Shown here: in pieces, positions 44,415 to 56,927 of the stretch
Layout: each line of letters begins with the position of its first letter
Position numbering within the stretch: position 1 is the stretch's first letter
Origin: Caenorhabditis elegans
Lineage: Eukaryota > Nematoda > Chromadorea > Rhabditida > Rhabditidae
Assembly: GCF_000002985.6 (NCBI RefSeq)
Contig: NC_003284.9
Location: 15,748,001 to 15,812,000 of the forward strand
Direction: 5' to 3'
Length of the DNA: 64,000 nucleotides
Position numbers and translations under genes: made by a program
The notes under the pieces: model-generated
Databases searched by the model: none
Told to the model about the DNA's origin: nothing
Seen by the model: the letters and a program-made list of their open reading frames with translations, nothing else

Positions 44415-44766
44415 ATTAAAAAAAACTGCGTGGCGTGTACTGCAGAAAACCTAATATTTAGGCCCCGCCTTTTTCTCGTCCACTCACGGAGAAAAGGCAA
44501 AAATCTGGACCCCAATAAATATCAGGCCGCCGACATCTCACGGGTTCTGCGCGCCGCTGCGTTTAACTCGCTGTGTTCGTGGCGAGCTGTCTCCGCCCGC
44601 TGCGAGTTAAACATAGCGGCTCGCGGAACACGTGAGATGTCGGCGGCCTGAAATTGGTTCGGGTCCAAAATTTTGCCTTCTCTCCGTGAGTGGACGAGAG
44701 AAAGGCGAAGCCTAAATATAAGGTTTTCTGCAGTACACGCCACGCAGTTTTTTATTTTGAGTGTAA
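44415..44766. repeat. Long palindrome, TTTTGAGTGTAA family
   Basis: Third copy: AACTGCGTGGCGTGTACTGC at the left, its inverse at the right, ending TTTTGAGTGTAA. Confidence 0.85.
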
Positions 44767-46434
44767 AACCTGCAAAATTGATTTTCAAATTTAATATTTA
44801 GTTTATGGTCTTACTTCAAGGAACCTCTTGGGCTTCCGGTTTTCTCCTCCACAAGTCTTATGAATTTGTCCATTGTGGTGGTTTTTTTTCATGCGAATAA
44901 CAAGGGGCAGTCCCTGAAATTTTCCTTCAAAAGCACCTTATCAAAGTCATCGAAAAATTGAGCCATTGAGATTGTGCTGAAATAAGAATTCCATTTAATA
45001 TTTAGGGAAGTTCTCTTAAACAAAGTAAATTATTAGACTTTTGGAAAGATCATTGCAATCAGTGGTACGGTTTGCAATTAAATTATGCAACGGAATTGGC
45101 AGTTTGCCGTGAGAACATGAATGTGCCAAAAATCACGAGTGTTTTTTATTGCGTCTCGTCTCCCACACTTCATGTTGAATATGTTTTTGCAAGCGGCCCA
45201 TTTCATTTTTGAAATTTTTTTCCCACAGTTTATTCTCATAAAGTTTTATCATAGAAATGCTAGAATGAAAATTGTGTTAAGTGATTCGGGTAGCGAGTCA
45301 GAAATGAAAATTCTAACTAAAACGGCAAAGCAGACAATCGAACAAAATAATTTCATTTAACAAGTATAGGTATTAAATGACTGAGAATCAGGTACGCCTC
45401 TATCTTCTAATTTTCGATTTATAAAACAAGTCTGTTACCGGAATCTACTGACTTCACGAACACTATTGAGATCAAATTATACTAATTAATGTAAGTCCAA
45501 CTAAGTGTATTCTATTATTATTTATTGAATATTTTTGAAATAATAAAATAAACAACATAAAACATTATCATTAATCAATTTTATTTATAATTAAAACATA
45601 TATTCAAGATTCAATTAAAGAACATATATTTATGATTGAATAGTTCGAGATCATATTTTGCTTCAGCAATTCTTCTTGACCTTCAAGCATCTTCTTCAGT
45701 TTTGTAATACTTTGGCCCATCGCAATTGAACGGAACTGATGAAGTTTTCAATAAATGCCAACGTTCTCATGGTTTACCTGAAAATTCAGAAAAGTTTAAT
45801 TTGTATTAACAATCTTTGCACAAAAACACAGCAAGTGAAAACACAAAAAGTGGGAATAAATAAAAAATTTCAGACAAAATTATGAACACAAATTGGTGCC
45901 AAAATGGGAACATTTATCAAAAACCAACAAAAGTGTGTGATCATTAACGAAAAACTCATTAGTTTTCAACTTTACGTTTTTTTTTTGAACTGTGACAATC
46001 CTTAATGTTCTAAGACAAAAAATTTCAAGTTCAAGATGTTTTTCTTTGTTTTGTTTGTAATTTAACAGAAAACAAAGGTGTTGTTATGTTTTGGAAAAAA
46101 TAGCAGTTTTTTCTTTCGTTTATCGCACTTGACAGAGAAAATTTCACTTATCATTACGGGGCTCCAAAATATTTATGATTATTTGAAAAATTTAATAATT
46201 TCGATTCCCCTCTATCTTGGGTCATTAATTCCAACAATTGTGGACTAACAACAAACTCCCACATAGTGTCCGCCAGATTTTTGGGCACTGGCGGTTCCGT
46301 TCAGGTAGAAGCCTTTTGAGCATCTTGAGCATTTGCGGTAGAAACCTGAAAAAAACTTTTCTAAAATTGTGTTCGTAAATTTCTGTGTCTTCTGCTGGTG
46401 GAGTACACAGGAGAGGATGTTAACAGAGTGCGTC

Positions 46435-46690
46435 TGCTATTGTTACGGGAACACAAAATTCTGAAAATGCGAACCTGCGCAACATATTTGACGCGCAAAA
46501 TGTCCCGTAGCGAAAACACTCGTTTTATGAGCAAGTGACTGTGATTTTCCATTTTTCGAGCCCTTAAACCGACACAAGCGCTACAGTAGTCATTTAAAAA
46601 ATTCACCGTAGTTTTCGCTACGAGAAATTTTGTGCGTCAAATATGTTGCGGAATAAACATTCTCAGAATACTGTGTTCCCGTAATAAGAA
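46435..46690. repeat. Foldback with TTACGGGAACAC ends
   Basis: TTACGGGAACACAAAATTCT at the left; inverse GTGTTCCCGTAATA at the right; inner ATATTTGACGCGCAAAAT pairs with ATTTTGTGCGTCAAATAT. Confidence 0.8.
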
Positions 46691-46759
46691 TAATTTAAAT
46701 TTTTCATGATTCTAAAATCAAATATATCCATCCGCACAATTTTTTCACTACAGTACCCA

Positions 46760-47085
46760 CCATTTGCAGCGGCTCACTGGTGTCCATTTTGCTTCAGCTG
46801 CTCGTAGCTCAGCTTCAATGGCACCAGCTCGTTGTAGAGTTTGGCTGGCGCCATTTTTTGGAGCGGTTCCACCTCTTGGGTAATTAAATCCATTTTTTTC
46901 CGTCCTGCTCCTAGTCCTGCTCCAAGATGTTGGCATCACTAAAATTGCGAAATACAGATTAGAAATAATCACACAAGTTACCTTACAATCTTCGAGAATG
47001 TGCTATTGAAGCTTATGACCTCAAATACTGGTAGGAAAAGAGCCTTCCATGGCTCCTTTACCAACGTAGAAGCTGGAAAAAGCAA
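46760..47085 (-). pseudogene. Duplicated gene remnant, copy 1
   Basis: Minus-strand exon 47085-46987 reads STLVKEPWKALFLPVFEVIS with FNSTFSKI. A following exon has an ORF starting MDLITQEVEPLQKMAPAKLY. Copy 2 at 50250-50460 reads STLVKEPWKAFVLPLFEVIS with FNSTFSRILR. Exon-to-exon frames do not join cleanly, so both are treated as decayed. Confidence 0.45.
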
Positions 47086-47228
47086 ATTGTTCAAATGAGA
47101 ATTCATATTGACTATCTCGAAAATGAGTAAGAAATAAGAAATTCATAAATTTATTCAAAAAGAAACAATGAAATGATAGAAAGAGAAGTAACAGTAAGCA
47201 TTATACAGTGCATTTTTTCCACTTCTAC

Positions 47229-47475
47229 GACTTTAAAGGAGACGCATTTATGCGGAAGAGTCTTGCCGCGCATTTAGTCATCATTTTTAACAAAGTCTGT
47301 TCAACATTCGCGGAGATCACGCGTAGATCACAATTAATTTGTGAAAATGCAACGGAAATACAAAATATGAGATAAATATTTTGTGATCTACATGTGATCT
47401 ACGCGAATTTTACACAGCAACTGTTAAAAATGATGAATAATTGCGCGGCAAGACCCTTCCGCATAAATGCGCCAT
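47229..47475. repeat. Foldback with GCGCATTTATGCGG-type ends
   Basis: GACGCATTTATGCGGAAGAG at the left, CTTCCGCATAAATGCGCC at the right, inner CGCGTAGATCACA and TGTGATCTACGCG inverted. Confidence 0.8.
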
Positions 47476-47935
47476 TTCATTGCGAGGAAAACTAATTATA
47501 AGTAAAAGACAAGAAACAAAGAAAACCGGATCGAATCAACAAGATATTGATAACCCGCCAGAGAAAATAAATGGCTCAGCGCCGGAAAAAAAAACACAAA
47601 TCAATGAAAAGAAGCCAAAAAAGCTATCTCTCTGCAGCCAATCAAGCAAAAACAAGGAATGAGGAAAAATTGTCCGATAAAAATGACTTAGCGCAACCGC
47701 GCCCTAATGTAATATTAAAGAGCGGAGAAGACGTGGCGAGAGGAGTGCTCAGAGAAAGAGAGCAAATCGAAAAGAGCGTGCGAATAAGAGAGACGCGCAG
47801 AAAGTCAAAGAAAGTCATGGCTGGGGGCCTAGGTTTTCGTTTTTGAAATCTCGATTTTGCGGGCACTTGAAAAATCTCATCACTCGCAAAAATCAAAATC
47901 GACTATCAAAATGTATGAATCGATCCTTGGATTTT

Positions 47936-48215
47936 GCAAAAATTTTTGTCGCACAGAAAGTTTATCTCCGCCCCTTTTCCAGTGCCTTTCTCGTTGATTT
48001 TTTCAATAAAGTTTCAATTTCACTTGATTGTTTCTATTCTTTCGGAAGGAAATGTTATCCAATTTGAGAAAAGAGAAAAATATAAGTAAAATTGAAACTT
48101 TATTGAAAAAATCAACAAGACAAGAAGTGGAAAAAGGGCGGAGGCAAACCCCGTGCGGCAGTGTTGCGAAAGCTACGCTCCGCCCCCACTTTCTGTGAGA
48201 CAAAAATTTTTGTTA
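47936..48215. repeat. Foldback with CAAAAATTTTTGTCNCACAGAAAG ends
   Basis: Left end CAAAAATTTTTGTCGCACAG, right end CTGTGAGACAAAAATTTTTG. Inner TTGATTTTTTCAATAAAGTT is inverted. Confidence 0.8.
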
Positions 48216-48622
48216 TAGCGGAAAGGTGTAAAAGTGGTGGGTCAATTCAAACGGCGGTGCGATATTCGGTAAGTTTGTCGCTTTCACGGCTTCAACCTCT
48301 TTTTTTTTGGTTAATAGTGATCGCTTCATTATCATTGTTGCTTGATTTTTATTATTTTAGAAAAATGTCGGTTCTGGAACATTGTTGACTTGGTCAAATG
48401 AAAAGCTCCTGCGTGTACACGCATTCCAAAACCAGAAAACAAGCCCAATAAAAAAAAACAACATACGGCGAATGTTTCCAATTTTATAGCGGCATAATAC
48501 AGTTTATGATGAAGCTAATGAGATAAAAAAGGTTATTCAAATCGAAAATGATATTACAAATTACGAACGTTTTGAGGTAGATTTGTGTACACTTTCTGAA
48601 GTAAATAAATCATCAAAAGAAT

Positions 48623-48694
48623 GGGCCGAACCGGGGATTGAACCCGGGACCTCTCGCACCCAAAGCGAGAATCATACCACTAGACCATTCGGCC
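48623..48694 (-). tRNA. tRNA-Pro(TGG)
   Basis: 72 nt, identical to 3420-3491 on the opposite strand; all stems intact, anticodon TGG. Divergent partner of the next tRNA, with a 160-bp spacer. Confidence 0.95.
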
Positions 48695-48854
48695 ATGCAA
48701 ACATGCCTACTGAGATCTGGACACGATTCCACGATTTAGATATCTGTTTCTGCCGAAGATGTTGTTCAGCGGCGAACATAGGAAAGAAACAAGAGATAGT
48801 CGCAAATGGAAACTTGCTTTGGATGAGAAATTTTGCGATTCTGTTCAAAAGCAT

Positions 48855-48926
48855 GGCCGAATGGTCTAGTGGTATGATTCTCGCTTTGGGTGCGAGAGGT
48901 CCCGGGTTCAATCCCCGGTTCGGCCC
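48855..48926 (+). tRNA. tRNA-Pro(TGG)
   Basis: 72 nt, intact cloverleaf, anticodon TGG, discriminator C. Identical to 3420-3491. Confidence 0.95.
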
Positions 48927-50029
48927 ATGTCATTTTTGAAATTTCCCACAGTTTATTCTCATTAAGTTTTATAATAGAAGCTACTGCTAGTATGAAAATT
49001 GTGTTAAGTGATTCACCTCCATCTTCTAATTTTCGATTTATAGAACAAGTCTGTTACCGGATTTAAACACCAATTTAATCCTTTAAATACTGATTTCACC
49101 AACGCTGAAGAGATCAGTTAATGCTAAATAATATTAGTCCAACCAAATGTATTCTACTGTTATTTATTAAATACATTTAATATCAATAAATAAAAACACA
49201 TATAGAACAACAAAAAAAGAGAATAACCAAGTATATTACAATAAAAACATATATTCAAGATTAATGAACAAAAAAAAAAAAAAAAAAAAAATTCATGACT
49301 AAATTGTCCGAGTAGAGGCCGGCAGTGTCGATCACGTTGTGATGGACGAGTCGGAGAGCCTAAAATAACTTTTTTTTTGATAGGTTAGAACCTCGATTTT
49401 CGGAACCTTAGAAAATACAATTCAATATAGACTTGATAACTAAATTTTGCATGCGGACTTTACAGAATGTTTGAAATTTCAAAAATAAATCGTAATGTTT
49501 TAATGTGTCACATAGTTACGTTTGCAAGAGTAAGGGGTGAATTTTTGTATTTTGCCTTTTAGGGTTTTGGCCAACAAATTCTTTGCCATTTTTCAAATAA
49601 AAAAACCGAAAAAAAAAATCAAAAAACCACAAAAGTGTGTGATTGTGAACGAAATACTCAATAGTTTTCAACTTTACGTTTTTTCGAACTGTGACAATCC
49701 TCAAAATAAATTAATGTTCTAAGAAAAAAATTTTAATTTCAAGATGTTTTCTTTCGTTTTGTTCGTAATTTAACAGAGCAGAGAACAAAGGTGCTGTTTT
49801 GTTTTTGAAAAAATAGCCGCTTTTTTTCGTTTTTCGCATTTGATAGAGAAAATTTCACTTATCATTACGGGGGCTCCACAATATTTACTAATTATATTTT
49901 TAAAATTTTCTAAAATACAGACGGGTGTTTACCTTGTTGTGGTTCCTCTATTACACACAAGCACACCGACAGTGTCCAGCAGAACTGAAATTATATGATT
50001 TTTTCAAGAATTTAATAATTTCAATTCAC

Positions 50030-50460
50030 CTCTATCTTGGGTCATTAATTCCAACACTTGCCAATGGAAGAAACTCGTTTCTAATTTTCAAATGTTGTGA
50101 GATCATATTTTGCTTCAGCAATTCTTCTTCCATAAAAGCAGCTTGATCCGAGACCATATCATTCTCCCATGCCATAATCAAAATGTCCAATTGAAGATTT
50201 TCGAGAACTTTTTCAATATCCTTCTCCGGCATACCTCTTGGCTAATTAAGTCCATTTTTTCCTAACTGATCTTTGCGGTTTGGTCCTGCTCCTAGTCCTG
50301 CTCCAAGTCGTTGCCACCACTAAATTTGCAGAATACATATTAGAAATAATCACACAAGTTAACTTACTTCGTAAAATCCTCGAGAAGGTGCTATTGAAGC
50401 TTATGACCTCAAACAGTGGAAGGACAAATGCCTTCCATGGTTCCTTTACCAACGTAGAAG
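50030..50460 (-). pseudogene. Duplicated gene remnant, copy 2
   Basis: Contains STLVKEPWKAFVLPLFEVIS exon sequence. A separate ORF (50232-50032) starts PEKDIEKVLENLQLDILIMA and continues with acidic, helical sequence (FMEEELLKQNMISQHLKI). The word EELLKQNMIS also occurs in copy 1 near 45.64 kb. No complete model found. Confidence 0.45.
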
Positions 50461-51431
50461 CTGAAAAAGCAAATTGTTCAAATGAGAATTCATATTGACT
50501 ATCTCAAAAAACGAGTAACAGATAAGAAATTCATAAATTTATTCAAAAATAAACAATGCAATGATAGAAAAAGAAGAGAGAACAGTGAGCATCATAGCAT
50601 CAACCTTTACCTTTTTTTAAAAAAAACAAGGGAGGTAAGTGTCTTCGCAACTGGCAAAAACACAGCATTAGACTGTGCATAGAGAGAAGAGACGCAGGCA
50701 GGGACCATAAAACCATTTGTTGTTCATTGCGCCGGGAAGGGGAACCTGTCCTATCCTACCTGTCCAGAGAGTGTAGTCAGCTGAAGAGACACAGACAACC
50801 CGGGATTTGTGTCGATTTACGGTGACACCATTAGAAAAACAGTTTATTCTTTAGTACAAACAAAAACCATTACATCTGAAACAAAAGTGAATTAAATAAT
50901 TTGAAAAATAACTGAAAAATTTTAATTTACATTCGCGAAAGGTTTTGAAACAAGGTCGTACCGAGTTTTATATACAGCTTTAAAAAAAACATTCTGAAAA
51001 CTTGTAAAACTGATTTTACTTGTTATAAGAAAATATTCTAGATCAAATTAATGATGCAAGCGAATTTTAAAGAATGTTGTAATTATGTATTTCCAAAACT
51101 CACATTTTTCTCAAATTTTGCCTGTTTTTTTTCAAATTGCAGCACAAAATTTATGTAATACTCAAAGTTGCAAGATTCATTCATGCAGTTTAAGAAAACC
51201 AAATTCCAATTTTAGTATACCATAAGGTATCAATCTTGGAGCGATAATGGAAAAAAAACACTCGAAAATGAACACGATTCCGTCAAAAAATGTAATGTTT
51301 TAGTTTAATAAACTTTAACTATATGTACCATTGTTAACTTTTTAGAAATATTTTTTATTTTTTTAAAACCAAATAATGCGTATTTAAAAGTGATTGTAAA
51401 ACATTTAATGATCAAATCAATCGAAAATAAA

Positions 51432-51695
51432 TTATCGAGGTATTTTCGCCGAGCTGCCTCCATTTTCCTTCGCACCTGAAACCCGTTTGTTACTCCTTGA
51501 CACCATTTCCGTCGATGAAAAGGTTGATGTTAGGCCCTGGTATTTCTTTGCCATTTCCGCTTCCCAGTGGTTATAGTCAGCAAATGTGTTTTTCAGATAT
51601 TCCATTGCTTCGTCAATTTGCTTCACTAGAAGTTCAGCCTCGTTACGAATCTGCCTGATGGTTTCAAAGTACACTGTGAATGAATCGGTGTCCAT
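51432..51695 (-). CDS. Uncharacterised 87-aa coiled-coil protein
   Basis: Single exon. The ATG lies just after TTTCAG|AACA, a good trans-splice acceptor. Residues about 8-55 (VYFETIRQIRNEAELLVKQI then DEAMEYLKNTFADYNHWEAE) form an amphipathic helix with coiled-coil character. The tail is Ser/Lys-rich and ends GGSSAKIPR. There is no signal peptide or membrane segment. Size and helix resemble small adaptor or complex subunits, but I cannot assign a family. Confidence 0.7.
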   Translation of the reverse strand: MDTDSFTVYFETIRQIRNEAELLVKQIDEAMEYLKNTFADYNHWEAEMAKKYQGLTSTFSSTEMVSRSNKRVSGAKENGGSSAKIPR

Positions 51696-53216
51696 TGTTC
51701 TGAAATTTTCTTTGTTAGTTTAAGCTAAATTGTTTCAAACATCCAATAATACGATTTTTAAATTAAAAAAAAACGCTTTCCAATTTCCAAAAAAACAAGT
51801 CGAGTACATTTTAAAAAAACCAAAAGTTTCAGACAGCAGTGGCAGCATGTGATAAAACATCTGATATAACTTCTTATCAGTAATAAGTTACACACTGAAA
51901 GTGGAAAAAAATGCGAGATAAAAACCCGAAAATATCTGAGCACATTGAAAAAAGAAGCAAAATTCTTCCAGACGGATTATTGTATTATAGTTTTTCAGCC
52001 AGAGTTAATTGAATAGAGTGCTCGAGAGATTTTGATTGAAAAACCGTAGATTTCTAAATTTCAAAACTTCAAAACTTTGGTGCCACGAAAGCGGAAAAGC
52101 AAGGCATTTGCCATTTCGAGCTCCATCCGAGCAGAACTTTGTACTTTTTGCGCAAATCATGCTGAATCTCTATGGAAACAGAGAGAAACAGGTTATTATA
52201 GGCATGTAATGTGTAATCAGAGACCCTAGTTTTTGGAATTCGCAAAAGATCAGCATTAGTCTGAGAGCAAAATGTTGTTGAAACGTATTTTAAAATATCT
52301 AATCAAATTTGTTATGATGTTTTGAAACGGAAATAGAGTAGAATGATGTCACTTTGGGCTTCTGAGTTTTGTCTGATGAATTTCGGTTTTACGAAAATAA
52401 ATTCATGAAAGTAGTGACGTTTAAGATACATTTTAACTTCAAATCTGCTCACAAAAAAAGATTTTTTGAAATTTTTACCAAATGTTTTCGTCCATAGATT
52501 TTAAAATACCTAAATCATTTGAAAACACGCAAGATACCTGATTATTAAAACTAAAATTTGACGGTGGTTTCATTGTTTCCAGCTGCTGCAACTTTGACAA
52601 GCCGGTCAAATTTCAAATTTTAACTAATTTTAGGCCATTTTTTCGAGCCGTCATAACTTTTTTTTGAGAAGTTTTCAAGAAGTTTCATTACAAAATTCGG
52701 TGTTTTCAGACAATTTTCAGTCTAATGAAAGCAATAAAAAATTGGACTACACCACCTTTAATAGAAATCATTTTTCAAGAGGAACATAAAAATTCACAAA
52801 GTTTCAAAACTCAAACATTTTACTGTCGCGATTTATAATCATAAAAAGCTTCTGAAAAAAGTGTGTCGTTTCAAAATCGATCTACCGGTTTCAATTGATA
52901 AAATAACGTGAAATTCCATCAACTTTAATAAATACATTTCAAACATTTAAAAATACAATTTTATCTATTTTAAAATGAAAATGGAAATTTTTCAATCACA
53001 AAATAAATCTCAAATCACAATGTTTCATAAAACAACACGTGGCATGGCGAGTATATAATTGTTTAAAAACGTACAATTATTCACGGAAATAATTGGGAAA
53101 GTACAATGAAGTTATTGAATTAAAACTATGGTGTAGAGATTGCTGAAAACTGAGATCTAGGATGTTGTTGGAAGCTAATATGTACTTCAAATCAGAAAAA
53201 TCCTGCTTAAACATGC
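51696..53216. other. Intergenic region
   Basis: No gene. 52560-52755 is a foldback-type repeat ending GGACTACACCACCTTTAATA; its last 75 bp recur at 63307-63362 beside the satellite array. Confidence 0.6.
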
Positions 53217-56172
53217 TTATAGAAATGAATACGGAGTTTGGCTGAATTGGCTGTTAAGTAAGATGCTCACATCTGGAAAAGGGGCTGGATTTGCTGAAAA
53301 CACAAGTTATCAATGCAATTGGCATATTTCAGTCAAACCTGTCGCTGGTGTAGGTAACTGAAAGAGCAATTGTTGCGCCAGCTCCAAATTTGGAGCAACC
53401 ACAGGAAGCGGTGCAATATTCTGAGCCGTTAATTGTGCTAAAAGTAGATTTAGTAAAGCTGGGTCGAATGTTGTTAGATCTGGGAGAGTATTGGTTGATA
53501 AGTTGTGCAAATTCATTGTTGGAATTGGAATGTGAAATTGAGGCAATTGAGTCACGGCTGGTGCTGCTGAAACTATAGAAAATGGGTTAGGCAAACAAAT
53601 TTTTAATGATTGGAAAATTCTAGTACACAGTCTAAGCACAAAATTGACATTTTAAACTATAACTCTTGCTTGACTGAGTATTTTGAAATGTTGGTCCATT
53701 TTGTAGATTATTAGTCAGGCTGAAAAAATTTTTCAAAAATTTACTCCGAATCGGTTAATTTGGAATGACTTAAATCGTCTCAATTATGCAAATGATGCAA
53801 AATAAGTGAATTTTACAAAATATAGAGCATGCTAGGGCTTCCATCTCGGCGCCGATTTGTCGTCTTCGCCGGCCGGTGAGGCGCTTCAAACAACCTTACG
53901 CCGCCACTAACGTCGCAATGAATCGGCTTGTATAGTGCGGCGCGGAACCCCGAATCTGTCGGAGGCTTCCGAAGAACTGCTTTTCACACCACGTTGCGCA
54001 AAACAGCGTTGCGCAAAACTACGGTGTGCAGTCGTTAATTGATCACTACGCAGACACCGGAGTTCACGCCAAAATGTACATTGCGGCGACAGGAGTAGAC
54101 TGGCCGGCGTGAGGCGCCGACGCCGCGCCGACGCCGCGCCGACGCCGCGCCGTTTTCACATACAGTAAACTAGCGTTTTTTTAGTTAAACTAGAACACGG
54201 CCTGTCGGGAAATGATTAAAACCCTATTTTATGATATTTTATGATATAATATGTACTTAAAAAAAGTAAAAATTAAAATAAGATTATTACAATTTTTAGT
54301 CATTTTAGCACTATAAAAATGCGTTCAATTATCTCTCCACAGACCAAAGTCCAGTTTTAAACAGAAAATTATTTATAAATGGGTATCATCTACATTTTTG
54401 TTATACCAATACAAGCTACATATGTAAATACACATAATTAATAAATTTACCATTAGCAGTATTAATCCCGCTTTGCAAGCAGAAATCGTTCGGAATACCA
54501 TTGACAAAATTTGGTATATTATCCAATAATGCTGTAGTTTCATTTTGTATCCTGAAAGCGACTTGATCTTCTTCACATTTTTTATACAATGCATTAAAAA
54601 TGGTCCTCTTGTCCTCAATGTCTTTTGTGGCTTGTTTCTGATAGCTTCTTGTTGATTTTAGTATGCAATCTTTTATTGAAGCAGACTGCTCTGACGTTGT
54701 TGGCTCTTCTCTGAATAGTTGAGGCATGGGTTCTGGTGAAAACTGATTAATATTTTCAAGTCTCAGTTCGTTAGTGAATGGACCAGCGAGATACGGTGGT
54801 TTGTCATCTGCCGTTTTTTCTGTTACTTGTGGTTTGACAGACGAGCGTAATGGTGGAAGAACCGGCATGCTTGTTCCGTATAACAACTGCATTAGAGCCC
54901 CCTGGCAGTCGGTGTTTCGCAAGTTTGATGGTAATGCTTTCAGAATGTAGTCAACCGGTTCAGATTCAAATTTTTGCCGCTTTTGAGAATGATCAATCTC
55001 CTCTGTGATGTTTCTTTTTTGTATGTTTGCCGGATTTTTCAGTGGGAGAGATGTAGAGAGAACCGAATAGTTCTGGCTTTCAAATGAACTGGGAAGGAAC
55101 GGTGCTCGGAATTCGTGCTCTTTTTGCTTTGCATTTTTTGCTAGTTTCAAAATATCGTTGTCTATAACAATTGTGCCATAATCCGTCCGAGCAACCACCT
55201 TAGCCGTTTCTGAAATAATGTTAATCTCAGAATGGATTAGCTGAAGGTATTTGTTTTTGATGTTTTTAGACCATTATTTGTAGTTTCAGATTATCCTACC
55301 GTAATCCAAAGAGTTTCAACAACATAATATAGGAAACTGCTAGATTAAAAAGATAACTAAAAACCTAAACTATAACGGGAAACTGTAATAAGTTTGGTGA
55401 TAAATCGTGAAAGAATTATATTGTTGAAGGCCTTCTTTTGTTGAATTTAGCGCTCGGAACTTAAAATGTATCTAGCAGAAAGTTTTTTTGAATGAAGGAC
55501 ACACGTGGTGTCAGAGTGTCAAATTGTGGTTTGATCTACAAAAAATGCGGGAATTTTTCCCCGAGGAAAGTGTGACGTCAGCAAACTCTGCGAAATTAGT
55601 GGAAAAGTCTGCATTTTTTGAAGATCAAACCAAAATGGAACACTTTGACACCACGTGAGGACGGAAATTGAACTGTTTTCGTAATAAAATTATGTTTCTA
55701 AAGAAATTTCTCAACGACAAACTTTGAACATTGCTAGATATATTAAAATATGATTTACTTTTTTTAAAAATTTATTCAACTATTCAGATTAAAAGTCATA
55801 TTTATTTTCATCTTTAAATTTAGAAATTACGCTTTTTTAGGTCTGAGAATCAGACAAAAGTTCCCACGGTTTTATATAAAAATTAACCTTTCAAATATAG
55901 GGATTACTTATTGAAAAAAAAAATTTCAATAAGGACTGAGGCGGAGTAAGTTCAGGAATTTACAAAATCCTAAAAAAAACTTTCCTAATACAACTTTATC
56001 AGATGAAATTGTTTAACAATTTGTGACAGAACTAACCTTTATTTCCCGACATCATTGACATTTTCTGCATATCCGAAATCATGTTGGACACTCTGAGTTT
56101 GGAAGACTCCGAATTGGATCGTTTTCTGTGATCGGTCGATGAATCTTCAAAGGGAAAAAGACTGCAGGACAT
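53217..56172 (-). CDS. Uncharacterised low-complexity protein, 401 aa
   Basis: Four exons join in frame: 56172-56037, 55209-54451, 53572-53339 and 53293-53217 (1206 nt). The ATG follows TTTCAG|GGTTGAGCTCAATAA. The N-terminus has a basic KRSNSESS patch. The middle exon contains QKRQKFESEP (nuclear-signal-like), LPSNLRNTDCQGALMQLLYG and many S/P/E residues. The third exon is rich in Leu, Gln, Pro and Asn (LLNLLLAQLTAQNIAPLPVV). There is no signal peptide or membrane segment. The composition suggests a disordered nuclear regulator, but no domain is recognised. A GC-rich foldback (53833-54160) lies in the second intron. Confidence 0.78.
53833..54160. repeat. TAGGGCTTCCAT GC-rich element, right end lost
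   Basis: Left end TAGGGCTTCCATCTCGGCGCC. Interior matches the DHCR24 intron copies (GGCGCGGAACCCCGAATCTG). It ends in three tandem GACGCCGCGCC units without the inverse terminus. Confidence 0.7.
55502..55660. repeat. CACGTGGTGTCAGAGTGTC foldback
   Basis: ACACGTGGTGTCAGAGTGTC at the left and GACACCACGTG at the right, with inner TTTGATCTACAAAAAATGCG inverted. Confidence 0.8.
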
Positions 56173-56927
56173 TTATTGAGCTCAACCCTGAAAGCGCAAT
56201 TTGTTTTGATTTCGAATCACGTGAGACAATGTCCGTGAGAGTAAACATGGTCGAAATGTTTTGTAGGTACGTGAGAAACAACATGTGAACTAGTCAGTCA
56301 AAACAACGTCTGAGCCCAATGATAATGTAGAATTGTTGAAGCGGATCAAGAAGGAGATTACTAGAGACTAAGATCAAGAAACAAACATTTTGAATGAGAG
56401 GAAATAAGACGGATTTGGTCTGCAAAAGGGGGAGGACAACAAGACAACTCTGCTTTCTAAAATCATAGGCTTCAACATCAAAATGAGGGGGCTCGTACGC
56501 ATATAGCATTAACGTGACTTCTCTAATGAGATATCGCACAAAACCTAAACAATTATCATTATCGCCATCAGATAGTCAACTGATTTTCAACTGACATCAA
56601 AAGTCACATTGATAGACTGGTGGCTCACAACAGAATTGTGACTTTGAGTTTCCAATTTAGAAATCGCACGAATTTTGAATTATTATCACTATATTAGTCA
56701 GTTCACTTTGTCTCTGGAGAAAAGTAGATCACTGTGATATTTGAACCATCGAATATCACAAGAACGAACAGTTGAACTATGTAAAACAACTAGCAGAGAT
56801 ATGAGAAATTTGATCAAGAGATGGTACAATAATTTTTTGAAAATGTCATCAATTTAAAACTAGATGTGTTAAAATGACGTAGTGTTTATGTAGGTGGGAA
56901 AACACTAAAATATGGAGTTTAAAACGA
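56173..56927. other. Intergenic region
   Basis: No gene or clear repeat seen. Confidence 0.5.

Larger units (their letters stand above)
44767..51431. other. Duplicated and decayed region
   Basis: Apart from the tRNA genes, no intact gene. It contains a segmental duplication (45117-47150 and 48927-50560), foldbacks at 46435-46690, 47229-47475 and 47936-48215, and degraded exons. Confidence 0.6.

Noticed and set aside
44361-44788. ORFs of 88-96 aa on both strands, also at 29543-29764 and 21505-21795
   Set aside because: They are readings of the palindromic repeat, so both strands encode nearly the same peptide.
44889-44966. Short minus-strand ORF MAQFFDDFDK... with a good acceptor, and MDKFIRLVEEKTGSPRGSLK just downstream ending at GTAAGA
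   Set aside because: Attractive splice signals, but the two pieces cannot be joined with a normal-length intron and no in-frame partner exon was found.
47571-47846. 91-aa basic ORF (MAQRRKKKHKSM...)
   Set aside because: Lies between foldbacks, has no acceptor or family support and looks compositional.
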